Assembly (NCBI RefSeq): GCF_900129275.1 | Contig: NZ_FQUX01000001.1 | Span: forward strand, 62,001-126,000 | Origin: Arenibacter palladensis | GTDB lineage: Bacteria; Bacteroidota; Bacteroidia; Flavobacteriales; Flavobacteriaceae | DNA: 64,000 bases | Reading direction: 5' to 3' | Part shown: piece by piece, positions 26,892 through 35,359 of the stretch | Position numbering within the stretch: position 1 is the stretch's first letter | Layout of the letters: every line of letters starts with the position of its first letter | The notes under the pieces: generated by a model | Database searches by the model: none | What the model was told of the DNA's origin: nothing | Seen by the model: only the letters and a program-made list of their open reading frames with translations | Program-made: the position numbers and the translations under genes

Positions 26892-27665
26892 ATGGGACGA
26901 TTAAAAAATAAAGTCGCAATAGTTACAGGAGCCGCCGATGGTATCGGCCTTGCTATTAGCAGAGCCTTCGCAAAAGAAGGGGCCATAGTTGTAATGGCTG
27001 ACATTAATGATAAAAAGTGCAGGCAAGAGTCTGATGAGCTTTTAAAACAAAATCAACATGCATTACCACTATTTTGTGATGTTGGCAATACGGATTCGGT
27101 AAATGAAATGGTCAAAACCTGTATAGAAAGTTTCGGCAAAATTGATGTTCTTGTAAATAATGCCGCTATTTCCATTTCCGGAAATATTACCAAAATGCCT
27201 GATCAGGACTGGGACCTGCTTATGAATGTAAACCTAAAAGGAGTCTTTAGATGCATAAAATCATGCTTACCCTACATGCTTAAGGCCGAAATGGGAAGCG
27301 TTATAAATATTGCCTCTGGCCAAGCCCACCGCAGTTGGAATGATTGGACCGCCTATGCTACCGCCAAAGGAGGTATGATTTCCATGACCAATCAATTAGC
27401 AGGCCAATTTGGGAACAAGAACATTCGCTTCAACACTATCTCCCCAGGAGCTATTTTGACTCCCATGGCAACCGAAAGAATTAAGTCGGAAGGAGAAAAA
27501 TACACAAAGGAATCCGAACGGCAGGCGGCAATGTTGCGTTTCGGCAAACCAAAAGAAGTAGCCATGGCCGCTGTTTTTCTGGCTTCGGACGAATCAAGTT
27601 TTATAACTGGTGATGACATGAAAGTGGATGGAGGTCTATGTACCCTACCCAGATACATGGGATAA
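26892..27665 (+). CDS. SDR dehydrogenase, probable sugar 1-dehydrogenase
   Basis: 257 residues. TGAADGIG at 12-19, D37 (NAD+ preference), NNAA at 89-92, catalytic S142, Y155, K159, and C-terminal ITGDDMKVDGG. The family includes glucose, galactose and fucose 1-dehydrogenases. Coupling to the sugar transporter and the presence of a lactonase in the sister operon suggest oxidation of the imported aldose to its lactone. The substrate is inferred only. Confidence 0.75.
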   Translation: MGRLKNKVAIVTGAADGIGLAISRAFAKEGAIVVMADINDKKCRQESDELLKQNQHALPLFCDVGNTDSVNEMVKTCIESFGKIDVLVNNAAISISGNITKMPDQDWDLLMNVNLKGVFRCIKSCLPYMLKAEMGSVINIASGQAHRSWNDWTAYATAKGGMISMTNQLAGQFGNKNIRFNTISPGAILTPMATERIKSEGEKYTKESERQAAMLRFGKPKEVAMAAVFLASDESSFITGDDMKVDGGLCTLPRYMG

Positions 27666-27734
27666 TTTTTTTTTGAAAATGAATCCTAAGTCTCCTATTC
27701 TAGGTTGTAAACATCGGATTTGTCTAAAATATTC

Positions 27735-27798
27735 AACAAAGAGGAATTTAAGCTTTTTCTTTATCTATTCAAAGACATGTTATAAACTCCTCTTTGTT
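27735..27798. repeat. 11-bp inverted repeat with 42-nt loop between convergent genes
   Basis: AACAAAGAGGA (27735-27745) and TCCTCTTTGTT (27788-27798) are exact reverse complements, placed between the convergent SDR and cupin genes. It may act as a bidirectional transcription barrier, though neither side has a T-tract. The long loop holds no recognisable gene. Confidence 0.5.
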
Positions 27799-27884
27799 AA
27801 ATTGCCAGTATACTAATTTAAAAATTATGATGCCCAATAAGATAACTAGTCAATGTGGTAAAAGAATATCCAAACAGCATCCGA

Positions 27885-28310
27885 CTATTTTCTCCAAACC
27901 GACTGTATAAGAAGACCTAACTCCGTCTGCTCCTCTTGGTTCAGATAATAAAATTCATAATCCCCCAAATGGGTATTGGCATCCTCTGTAATTAAAACTT
28001 CGGCATCTGTTGAAAGTGCTATATTATGCCAACATCCTTTAGGAATGTTATACAATTTTCTAGGTGTCAAATTAATAACCTCATAAGAAATCTCCTTCTG
28101 ATTTATCTCGGCGGCAATTAATACGGCCTGTCCTGCCATCAGTAAGAAAGTTTCATCAGTGTTATGGTGAACATCAATTTTTTTAATTGCATCCGGCGCT
28201 AGTTCTGGCATAAAGTTTAATTGTGCAACTTGCCATTTTGGGCCAATCAAATACGGATTATAACCTTCACTTCTGTGACTATACTCTTCTATTAGCTTTT
28301 TATTATCCAT
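27885..28310 (-). CDS. Small cupin-domain protein
   Basis: 141 residues from the ATG at 28310 (an in-frame GTG at 28346 would add 12 residues without homology-like content). The beta-barrel core shows the metal-binding cupin pattern: DVHHNTDETFLLMAGQAVL and YNIPKGCWHNIAL. Such small cupins are often sugar-acid isomerases, lyases or sensors. An AraC-type operator and promoter lies about 225 bp upstream, so the gene belongs to the same regulon. The function in the pathway is unknown. Confidence 0.75.
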   Translation of the reverse strand: MDNKKLIEEYSHRSEGYNPYLIGPKWQVAQLNFMPELAPDAIKKIDVHHNTDETFLLMAGQAVLIAAEINQKEISYEVINLTPRKLYNIPKGCWHNIALSTDAEVLITEDANTHLGDYEFYYLNQEEQTELGLLIQSVWRK

Positions 28311-28534
28311 ATGTATAATGAATTTATGGTAAAATAAACCATTCACTTAATCTCTCATAAAAAGGAAACTTTATTATGATTTCCAAAATAAATAATATAC
28401 CAACTTAAGGTTTAAAAAATTAATCCAAATATTAAAAATATTGAACATACTTCTATTTATGTTTCCCATCATATAGTAATAAATCTCCCCAATTAATAGA
28501 GACAACAAAAAATATTGATGCTTAAACAATGGTT

Positions 28535-28599
28535 GCAAGTTAGATATTTGGTAGCAAGACCTCTTCATAGGACTTAACCTTTTTTGAATGAATATTAAC
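28535..28599 (-). promoter_or_regulatory. AraC-type operator and promoter for the cupin gene
   Basis: Minus strand: GTTAATATTCATTC (28599-28586), a second half GTTAAG beginning 21 bp from the first (a clear direct repeat of GTTAA), and TAACTTGC with TA at 28542, 57 nt from the box start. The promoter element is identical to that of the leftward sugar-acid operon. The box lies about 130 bp upstream of the second araC gene. The rest of the 417-bp gap 28311-28727 is AT-rich and shows no gene I can support. Confidence 0.65.
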
Positions 28600-28727
28600 A
28601 TTAAGTAGATTTTTTAAGTATATTTAAACAAGCCAATTTATTACATGAAATTATTCCTTCTTAAACCATTTAATTTGATTTGATTTTTAATTGATCAAGA
28701 CGACACCTAACTTAAGATGCTTATTAA

Positions 28728-29597
28728 ATGAAAGCCTCGTTTTATAAAATAATATTTGATACAAAAGCACCGCTGCACTGTTCTTACATTGATCTTCCTG
28801 CCTTTGATCATCCTTGGCATTTTCACCCGGAGTTTGAGTTGACATTAATTCTTAAAAGTGACGGAATTCGTTACATAGGAGACAACACCTCAAGATTTAA
28901 AGAAGGAGATTTGGTTTTAGTAGGCCCAAATTTACCTCATTTATGGCAGAACAATAAAGGTCATTTGGAAGACAACAAAAAAGTAAGCCAAGCTATAGTA
29001 CTTCAGTTCCCAGAGGATTTTATAAGAATGGTTTTTGCTGACACATTAGAATTACAGACCCTAGTGGAGCTTTTTAAACAAGCGGAAAGAGGGGTTTCTT
29101 TTTCCAAAAAAACCAGCAAACAAATTGCACCATTGCTTATGGACATACATAAAATGGACGGGCTTCGCAAATGGTCGGCCGTTTTTAATCTATTATTCGA
29201 ACTTACAGAAGCTACGGACTACCGTCTTTTAGCCAGTCCCGGCTACACACCTCATGTCAGCAACAGGGACTTTGATTTGATGAATCAAATATTTGATTAC
29301 ATTAGAAATAACATCGAAAATAAAATTTCCCTTCAAGAGATGGCCGATATGGCATGTCTAACAAAACCTTCCTTTTGCCGCCTTTTTAAACAGAAAACGG
29401 GAAAATCATTTTTCACCTTTTTGAATGAATTTAGAATAAATAATGCCAAAAGAATGCTATTGGAAAACAATCGTCATTCTATTGCTCATATAGCCCAAAA
29501 ATCAGGTTTTCCAAGTGTACAACATTTCAATGCAAAATTCAAGGAGTTCAACAACGGGTTAACCCCCTCCCAATATATAAAAACCAAAGAAGTTTAA
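28728..29597 (+). CDS. AraC-family transcriptional regulator (copy 2)
   Basis: 289 residues and nearly collinear with the protein at 16724-17602. Both begin MKASFYKIIFD and share the cupin segment DHPWHFHPE and the HTH stretch NKISLQEMADLACLTKPSF or a near match (here ...ADMACLTKPSF). The second HTH is HSIAHIAQKSGFPSVQHFN. It arose by duplication inside the locus and sits before the large GH38 gene with the same box on either side. The two regulators may respond to different ligands while sharing sites. Confidence 0.9.
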   Translation: MKASFYKIIFDTKAPLHCSYIDLPAFDHPWHFHPEFELTLILKSDGIRYIGDNTSRFKEGDLVLVGPNLPHLWQNNKGHLEDNKKVSQAIVLQFPEDFIRMVFADTLELQTLVELFKQAERGVSFSKKTSKQIAPLLMDIHKMDGLRKWSAVFNLLFELTEATDYRLLASPGYTPHVSNRDFDLMNQIFDYIRNNIENKISLQEMADMACLTKPSFCRLFKQKTGKSFFTFLNEFRINNAKRMLLENNRHSIAHIAQKSGFPSVQHFNAKFKEFNNGLTPSQYIKTKEV

Positions 29598-29662
29598 AGC
29601 TGATTGCTCGCTATACCTTTTCAAAAAAAATCAAATCCTACAATTTCTCACTAAATATCTTA

Positions 29663-29727
29663 GTTAATATTCATTCAACCTTGGACAATTTCGAATAAAA
29701 ATTTATAAAGCGTGTGCCTTATTTTTG
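29663..29727 (+). promoter_or_regulatory. AraC-type operator and promoter for the large GH38 gene
   Basis: GTTAATATTCATTC at 29663-29676, a second half GACAAT 21 bp on, and a perfect -7 element TATTTTTG at 29720-29727, again 57 nt from the box start. No -33 TTTG. The leader to the ATG at 30012 is about 280 nt and contains no recognisable gene. Confidence 0.7.
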
Positions 29728-30011
29728 CATTGACTGAACATTTTGCTAAGCAAAACAAGTTTTGTATTTCAACAAAAATACCATTAACATGAAAAGCTCC
29801 AAAATCTTGGCAACATTGAACAAGAATAGGATGTAGTACCTGGATTTTCGCAGTATATGATATAACTATTTCCCTGGAAATTAAACAATCTGGGTAATAT
29901 TTTAAAATAAAATTCAAGCGGTTAGTTCATTATAACTCTTGGTGATCTAAATATTACACTATTGAATAATTAAACTAGTCATACACATAAAACCGAGTAA
30001 ATTTTATCAAC

Positions 30012-33000
30012 ATGAATTTAAATCAAATGTTAGCAGCCAAAATTTGGCTATTTATTATTTTTAATTGTACGGCTATATATGGCCAAAGGAGCCCTAAGGC
30101 TAATGAAACCTTTTTATCTGGTTACCAAGAAAAGGTAACCGGCAACGAATTACAGTATCCATCAGGGATAGAAGGATTAACATCAACACTTATTTCCAGA
30201 GTGGATGCCGGAAATCAAAAAATGGAATGGTCAACAGCTCCCGTTTCATTAAAAAAGAAAGACGGAGAAGTTACTTTTGTACATTATGTCGGATATTATG
30301 CGAATAGGCCTGGGTCTGTTTTCAACTTCTATGTTGATGGTGAAAAACAAACAGAAATTGCTCTTCCTGGACTGGATAAAACGAGTTGGACGTTAGCTCT
30401 TAAAAACGATCAAAAATTAAGTTTCGAAAAGATTCATGAAGATAATAATCATGGTTATTTTGGTTACCTCTATTATACAGTGCCCGCCAAAAACCTAAAA
30501 TCAGGAAATTCACTAAAACTAGGGTTAACAGGTAATAACGAGGAGTCCCAAACTTATTTTATGGTCTTCAAAAGAAACCTTTCTGAATCTATTAAAGTAA
30601 CTGCATTACCAGCCTTGATCAGATCCACTGACAATAAAAAATATCAAACATTATTAACAGAAATCATTTCTTTTAGGGAACCTGTAAAAGCACAATTAAG
30701 TATAGATGGCAAACTGGATAGAATCGTCGATCTAGAACCAGGAATACAAACCTTGAAGATTTCCTACCCTGAAGTATATAAAGAAAAAACTATTACCTTA
30801 AAACTGGATGCCGGCAAGGAGCCTATGATTACAAAAATAAGACTCAAACCTGTAAAGAAGTGGAAAGTCAATTTTGTACAACATTCCCATACCGATATTG
30901 GGTACACTAGGTCACAAACAGAGATTTTGGCAGAACATCCCCGGTACATAGATTATGCACTGGATTATTGCGATGCTACCGATGATTACCCTGAAGAATC
31001 AAAGTTTCGATGGACCTGTGAAGCCTCATGGGCAGTGGACGAATTCTTAAACAGTAGATCTCAGACCCAAATAGACCGATTAAAGCAGCGGATTAAAGAA
31101 GGAAGAATTGAGGTGACAGGTATGTATTTTAACTTTAACGAACTTCCTGACGAGCAGTCGTTGGCAGCTTCTTTGGCCCCAATAAAAAATATTTCCGATA
31201 AAGGAATAAAAATCACATCTGCTATGCAGAATGATGTTAATGGTATTGCATGGTGCATGAACGACTATTTTAATTCCTTGGATATAAAATATTTAACCAT
31301 GGGAACCCATGGTCACAAGGCATTGATATCGTTTGATACGCCTTTGGCATTCTGGTGGGTTTCTCCTTCAGGCAATAAAATGTTGACATTCAGGGCAGAA
31401 CATTATATGCAAGGAAATACCTTTGGTGTTCACACAGATAATTTTGAAGATTTCGAAAAAGGTCTGCTTAATTATTTAATTAAACTTGATGAAAGAGGCT
31501 ATCCCTACGATATTACCGCAATACAGCATTCAGGTTTTATGACAGACAATTCTCCTCCTTCAATTAAATCCAGCGGCCTAATAAAAAAATGGAATGAGAA
31601 ATATGAATGGCCAAAAATTAAAACAGCGATTGCAAGTGATTTTTTTGAAGAATTCGAAAACAAAAACGGGAAAGAGCTTATTGAAGTTAAAGCCCACTGG
31701 CCAGATTGGTGGACTGATGGATTTGCTTCGGGTGCTAGAGAAGTTGCAGCAACAAGAAATGCCCATGTAGATCTTATTGCAGGCCAAGGAGGTTTGGCCA
31801 TGGCCAAGCTTTTAGGTTCAAAAATGCCCAAGGGTATAAAAGGACGCGTATTTGAAGCCAATAAGGCACTATTATTTTATGGAGAACATACTTTTGGGGC
31901 ACAAGAAAGTGTTAGTCAACCTTATAGTAAGGCAACCATGGAACAACGCGAAATAAAAGAATCATATGCCTGGGAAGCCTCTAGACGAGCTAGCATGATA
32001 GGAGAAGAAGCTATAGGTCTGCTAAGCGAATATATGGGGAAAACCAAAAATCCTTCATTGGCAGTATTCAATACATTGAACTGGGAACGTGAAGGATTGG
32101 TAGAAATCTTTATAGATCATCAACAAGTGGTTCCGGGAAGTAAAATACGCCTGGTAGATGAGCAGGGGAAGAAATACCCCGTACAAGTACTAAAACCTTG
32201 GCATGGAGGAACGTATTGGGGCGCCTGGGTAGAGAATATACCAGCTTTTGGTTACAAAAAATTCGACATTGAAGTATATAAAGAACAACACTCCCATTCA
32301 CATGGGGATGAAATGCATCGGCACGGTGAACAGGAAAAAAACTTGAACTATCAAGAAAAACAGGATCATATATTATTGGACAACCCTTGGTATTCAATTA
32401 AAATTGATAAACTTAAAGGTACCATATCGCAGATATATGACAAAGATCTTGCTAAAAATATTATTGATGAAAAATCTGAATATAGTCTAGGTGAATTTAT
32501 TCTGGAAAAAATAGGGGGAAGAGCCCAATTGTTCACCAATAGAACTGCTAACGGTGAAAGTAACGGCCCCTTAACGGATTATACCCGACAACCTCTTGAT
32601 AGCGTTTGGCTTTCCGAAATAAGGGAAGGTGAGATATGGAACACAATAAAATTTAGAGGAAAGACAGAGACGGCCTACGATCATTCTGACGCCTTTTCAC
32701 TAGAATTAAAAGTTTATAATACCACAAAACGAATAGACTTTGATTTTGAACTTAAGAAAAAGCCTATTACCAATCCAGAAAGCTTTTATATTTCCTTCCC
32801 ATTTGAATTAGAAAAAGGAAAAATACATTTTGAAATATCTGGAGGTCCAATGGAAGCTGGAGTTGACCAAGTACCTGGATCCGCCAATGACTGGAATACA
32901 GTCCAAAATTTTGTGCAAATTAAAAATGATAAGGAACAAATTGTATTGGTATCCCCTGAAGCCCCAATCATGCAATTCGGAGCTATCAATACAGGCCGAT

Positions 33001-33482
33001 TTGAATATAAAGGCGTACCTCAAAGTAATAACTTGTATAGTTGGCCAATGAACAATTATTGGACAACAAACTTTAATGCAGACCAAAGAGGCATGTATAC
33101 TTGGACATATCAATTAACCAGTATGGACAAAAACAGTGATAAGGAGGCTACCAAATTTGGCTGGGGTAGCAGAGTGCCTTTTTTAGCTAGAGTAATCCCT
33201 GCAAGTGTTTTAGAAAAGAAAGCGACAAATACCTTATCAATCCTATCAAATATTCCAGATAATATTCTTATCGTTAATGCGACACCGTTAGAAGATGAAA
33301 ATGGAATAATACTTCATTTAAGAGAAGTAAGCGGTAAAGAAAGCTCCTTTATTCCAGAAATCTTTTCTGGAAAAACCATCAAATATTTTGAAACAAATGT
33401 AATTGGAGACGAAATTAAAGAAACCTCAAAATTAAACATGAAAGCTCTGGAAAGTAAATTCTTCAAACTTAGTTGGGAATAA
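30012..33482 (+). CDS. Large secreted GH38 alpha-mannosidase-like enzyme
   Basis: 1156 residues. Signal peptide (cleavage near AIYGQ), beta-sandwich N-terminal region (about 25-280), then the GH38 catalytic domain: zinc motif HSHTDIGYT near 293-301, candidate nucleophile Asp in AMQNDVNGIAW, EVKAHWPDWWTDGFASG, and YGEHTFGAQ. A linker with an unusual His-rich segment (HSHSHGDEMHRHGEQEKN, near 760) precedes the C-terminal beta domains. Zinc-dependent retaining alpha-mannosidase activity is the family default. It is transcribed alone, from an AraC-box promoter, and followed by a strong terminator. Confidence 0.85.
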   Translation: MNLNQMLAAKIWLFIIFNCTAIYGQRSPKANETFLSGYQEKVTGNELQYPSGIEGLTSTLISRVDAGNQKMEWSTAPVSLKKKDGEVTFVHYVGYYANRPGSVFNFYVDGEKQTEIALPGLDKTSWTLALKNDQKLSFEKIHEDNNHGYFGYLYYTVPAKNLKSGNSLKLGLTGNNEESQTYFMVFKRNLSESIKVTALPALIRSTDNKKYQTLLTEIISFREPVKAQLSIDGKLDRIVDLEPGIQTLKISYPEVYKEKTITLKLDAGKEPMITKIRLKPVKKWKVNFVQHSHTDIGYTRSQTEILAEHPRYIDYALDYCDATDDYPEESKFRWTCEASWAVDEFLNSRSQTQIDRLKQRIKEGRIEVTGMYFNFNELPDEQSLAASLAPIKNISDKGIKITSAMQNDVNGIAWCMNDYFNSLDIKYLTMGTHGHKALISFDTPLAFWWVSPSGNKMLTFRAEHYMQGNTFGVHTDNFEDFEKGLLNYLIKLDERGYPYDITAIQHSGFMTDNSPPSIKSSGLIKKWNEKYEWPKIKTAIASDFFEEFENKNGKELIEVKAHWPDWWTDGFASGAREVAATRNAHVDLIAGQGGLAMAKLLGSKMPKGIKGRVFEANKALLFYGEHTFGAQESVSQPYSKATMEQREIKESYAWEASRRASMIGEEAIGLLSEYMGKTKNPSLAVFNTLNWEREGLVEIFIDHQQVVPGSKIRLVDEQGKKYPVQVLKPWHGGTYWGAWVENIPAFGYKKFDIEVYKEQHSHSHGDEMHRHGEQEKNLNYQEKQDHILLDNPWYSIKIDKLKGTISQIYDKDLAKNIIDEKSEYSLGEFILEKIGGRAQLFTNRTANGESNGPLTDYTRQPLDSVWLSEIREGEIWNTIKFRGKTETAYDHSDAFSLELKVYNTTKRIDFDFELKKKPITNPESFYISFPFELEKGKIHFEISGGPMEAGVDQVPGSANDWNTVQNFVQIKNDKEQIVLVSPEAPIMQFGAINTGRFEYKGVPQSNNLYSWPMNNYWTTNFNADQRGMYTWTYQLTSMDKNSDKEATKFGWGSRVPFLARVIPASVLEKKATNTLSILSNIPDNILIVNATPLEDENGIILHLREVSGKESSFIPEIFSGKTIKYFETNVIGDEIKETSKLNMKALESKFFKLSWE

Positions 33483-33589
33483 TACTCGTATACCATGAAT
33501 CTTTTGCAAAATTGATTAAAACGACTACATTCAAAATAAGAATCTTAGATAGAAGTTCATTTAATAGCACAGGAGTAACCTAATATGTT

Positions 33590-33630
33590 AGTTTAAGGCG
33601 GACAATTTTGTTCCGCCTTAAACTTTTAAA
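33590..33630 (+). terminator. Terminator after the large GH38 gene
   Basis: GTTTAAGGCGGA (33591-33602) pairs with TCCGCCTTAAAC (33612-33623) around a 9-nt loop, followed by TTTT. It lies about 110 bp after the GH38 stop and marks the end of the carbohydrate locus. Confidence 0.75.
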
Positions 33631-33723
33631 CAAGGAAAACCCGATTTTGGACTTGATCCTCCATTATTTTCCTTAGTTTTTTTGATTCTTGATTGTTGTA
33701 CCTATGTTGTACCCATCAAAAAC

Positions 33724-33749
33724 AAAAAAGCCTTCAATCTCTTGAAGGC
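33724..33749 (-). terminator. Rho-independent terminator of tRNA-Asp
   Basis: Minus strand: GCCTTCAA-GAGA-TTGAAGGC followed by TTTTTT. The stem begins 15 bp after the tRNA 3' end. Confidence 0.85.
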
Positions 33750-33763
33750 CTTTGTTTACTAAG

Positions 33764-33837
33764 CGGTCCGGACGGGACTCGAACCCGCGACCCCCTGCGT
33801 GACAGGCAGGTATTCTAACCAACTGAACTACCGAACC
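33764..33837 (-). tRNA. tRNA-Asp (anticodon GTC)
   Basis: 74 nt without encoded CCA. Acceptor stem GGTTCGG/CCGGACC with one G-T pair and discriminator G, anticodon arm CCTGC-CTGTCAC-GCAGG with GTC, and T arm with GGTTCGAGTCC. It has its own promoter and terminator. It sits on the border between the carbohydrate locus and core genes, with its 3' end toward the locus. Confidence 0.95.
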
Positions 33838-33854
33838 GTGGCGTTTAGCGAGTG

Positions 33855-33885
33855 CAAATATACACCCCTTATTTAATTGCACAAA
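33855..33885 (-). promoter_or_regulatory. Promoter of tRNA-Asp
   Basis: Minus strand TTTG (33885-33882), 19 nt, TATATTTG (33862-33855). This is a full match to the Bacteroidota vegetative promoter (TTTG-N19-TAnnTTTG), 17 nt before the mature 5' end. Confidence 0.8.
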
Positions 33886-33911
33886 CAATTTTTTAAAAAT
33901 AATGCATGTTT

Positions 33912-34841
33912 CTACATAAATTTTTGTCGCTCCACCATAAAGGTGTTCATTATCAGGGAAAAACTATCCTTTACATCCACCTCCACATATTTAATTTTAT
34001 ATTGGGCACATTTTAGTCGTAATTCTGTAAAATAAGACCCCACCTCCTTTTCATAGGCTTCTTTTACAGAATCGGCATAAAGATCTATATACGTCCCTGT
34101 TTCCACATCCAGAAAACGCTTGGGGGTATTTTCAAAATCGAAGGAATATTCTGTCTCCTTGTCCATGATATGAAAAAGGATAACCTCATGTTTATTGTAT
34201 TTTAAATGCCGTAGGGCCTCGAACAACTGCGCGTCATCCCCGGAAGATTGAAACATGTCCGTAAAAAGTACAATTAAACTTCTTCTTTTTATTTTTTCGG
34301 CAATCAAGTGCAAATAAGTATAGGTCTCGGTCTGCTTGGCAAGTTTTGTTTCCTGACTAATCTCACTTAGTTTGGCCAATAACATTTGGTGATGCCTTTC
34401 ACTACTCTTTTCGGAAGAATAGAAATTATATTGGTCGCTATACACACTTAAACCAACCGCATCCCGCTGTCTTTTAAGTATATTCATCAACGAGGCAATC
34501 GCCAAAACCCCGAAACCAATTTTATTGAGATTGTCAAGGCTTAGGGTGCCCACCTCCGGATAATACATGGAGGCCGAATTGTCCAAGATCATATGACATC
34601 GTAAATTGGTCTCCTCCTCGTATCGTTTGGTATATAACTTGTCCGTCTTGGCAAAGAGCTTCCAATCTATATGCTTGGTACTTTCCCCATTATTATAGAT
34701 TTTATGCTCTGCAAACTCCGCTGAAAATCCAGGAAAGGGACTCTTGTGGATGCCACTGATAAATCCTTCCACCACCTGACCTGCCAATAATTCCAAATTC
34801 TGGAATAGGCTTGCCTTATGTAGTTCGGATTGTAAGTTCAT
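33912..34841 (-). CDS. DUF58 / von Willebrand A-like protein
   Basis: 309 residues. DUF58 signature HKIYNNGESTKHIDWKLFAK near 45-65, then a VWA-like metal-site motif MILDNSASM and SLIVLFTDMF. DUF58 proteins usually work with MoxR-type AAA+ ATPases in protein-complex assembly or stress-related membrane functions; no MoxR gene is in the window. No signal peptide or membrane segment is seen. Transcribed in the same direction as trxA but separated from it by a terminator. Confidence 0.85.
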   Translation of the reverse strand: MNLQSELHKASLFQNLELLAGQVVEGFISGIHKSPFPGFSAEFAEHKIYNNGESTKHIDWKLFAKTDKLYTKRYEEETNLRCHMILDNSASMYYPEVGTLSLDNLNKIGFGVLAIASLMNILKRQRDAVGLSVYSDQYNFYSSEKSSERHHQMLLAKLSEISQETKLAKQTETYTYLHLIAEKIKRRSLIVLFTDMFQSSGDDAQLFEALRHLKYNKHEVILFHIMDKETEYSFDFENTPKRFLDVETGTYIDLYADSVKEAYEKEVGSYFTELRLKCAQYKIKYVEVDVKDSFSLIMNTFMVERQKFM

Positions 34842-34977
34842 TTAGCTAAGATAATGAAGATATTGACTTATTGGGAAATAGAAACTCCCAAAAATGAGTG
34901 TAGGTCAATTAGAATTTGTTTTGATCAATATCTTTTTAATGTGGTTAGGAGTAATATAAACATTAAAAATTGGGCAT

Positions 34978-35008
34978 AAAAAAATCCTACTTCAAGTAGG
35001 ATCTTTTT
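34978..35008 (-). terminator. Bidirectional terminator after trxA
   Basis: ATCCTAC (34984-34990), TTCAA loop, GTAGGAT (34996-35002), with an A run on the left and CTTTTT on the right, so it can work on both strands. It lies about 40 bp after the thioredoxin stop. Confidence 0.8.
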
Positions 35009-35041
35009 ATCTTTTTCATTCCTTTCAGGAATCAGTGAAGG

Positions 35042-35359
35042 CTATAGCAATGCATCAATTGCATCGGTATATACCTTTTTAGGGGAAACACCAACCTGTC
35101 TGTTAACGATTTCACCGTTTTTAAACACCAATACCGTAGGAATATTTCTTACACCATATTTCGCGGCAAATTCTTGGTTGGCGTCCACATCCACCTTACC
35201 AACAACGGCTTTACCATCATACTCGGTACTAACCTCATCGATAATTGGACCTACCATTCTACAAGGACCACACCATGCTGCCCAAAAATCCACTACTACT
35301 GGTTTATCACTTTTTAAAACTACCTCATCAAAAGTAGCATCTGTTATTTCTAATGCCAT
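35042..35359 (-). CDS. trxA: Thioredoxin
   Basis: 105 residues, the standard thioredoxin length. Active site WAAWCGPCRMVGP with the CGPC dithiol, the conserved Asp before it (VVDFWAAW), and the cis-Pro loop RNIPTVLVFKNGE. No signal peptide, so it is a cytoplasmic protein-disulfide reductase. It is followed by a strong terminator. The dnaE gene upstream ends about 160 bp before its start; independent promoters are likely. Confidence 0.95.
   Translation of the reverse strand: MALEITDATFDEVVLKSDKPVVVDFWAAWCGPCRMVGPIIDEVSTEYDGKAVVGKVDVDANQEFAAKYGVRNIPTVLVFKNGEIVNRQVGVSPKKVYTDAIDALL

Noticed and set aside
28374..28601. 75-residue minus-strand frame upstream of the second araC
   Set aside because: It runs through the AraC-type operator and promoter, and the AT-rich sequence gives a low-complexity hydrophobic peptide.
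33673..33888. 71-residue minus-strand frame over the tRNA
   Set aside because: It translates the tRNA-Asp gene; the RACHAGGRGFESRPD-type peptide is a known artefact of tRNA sequence.
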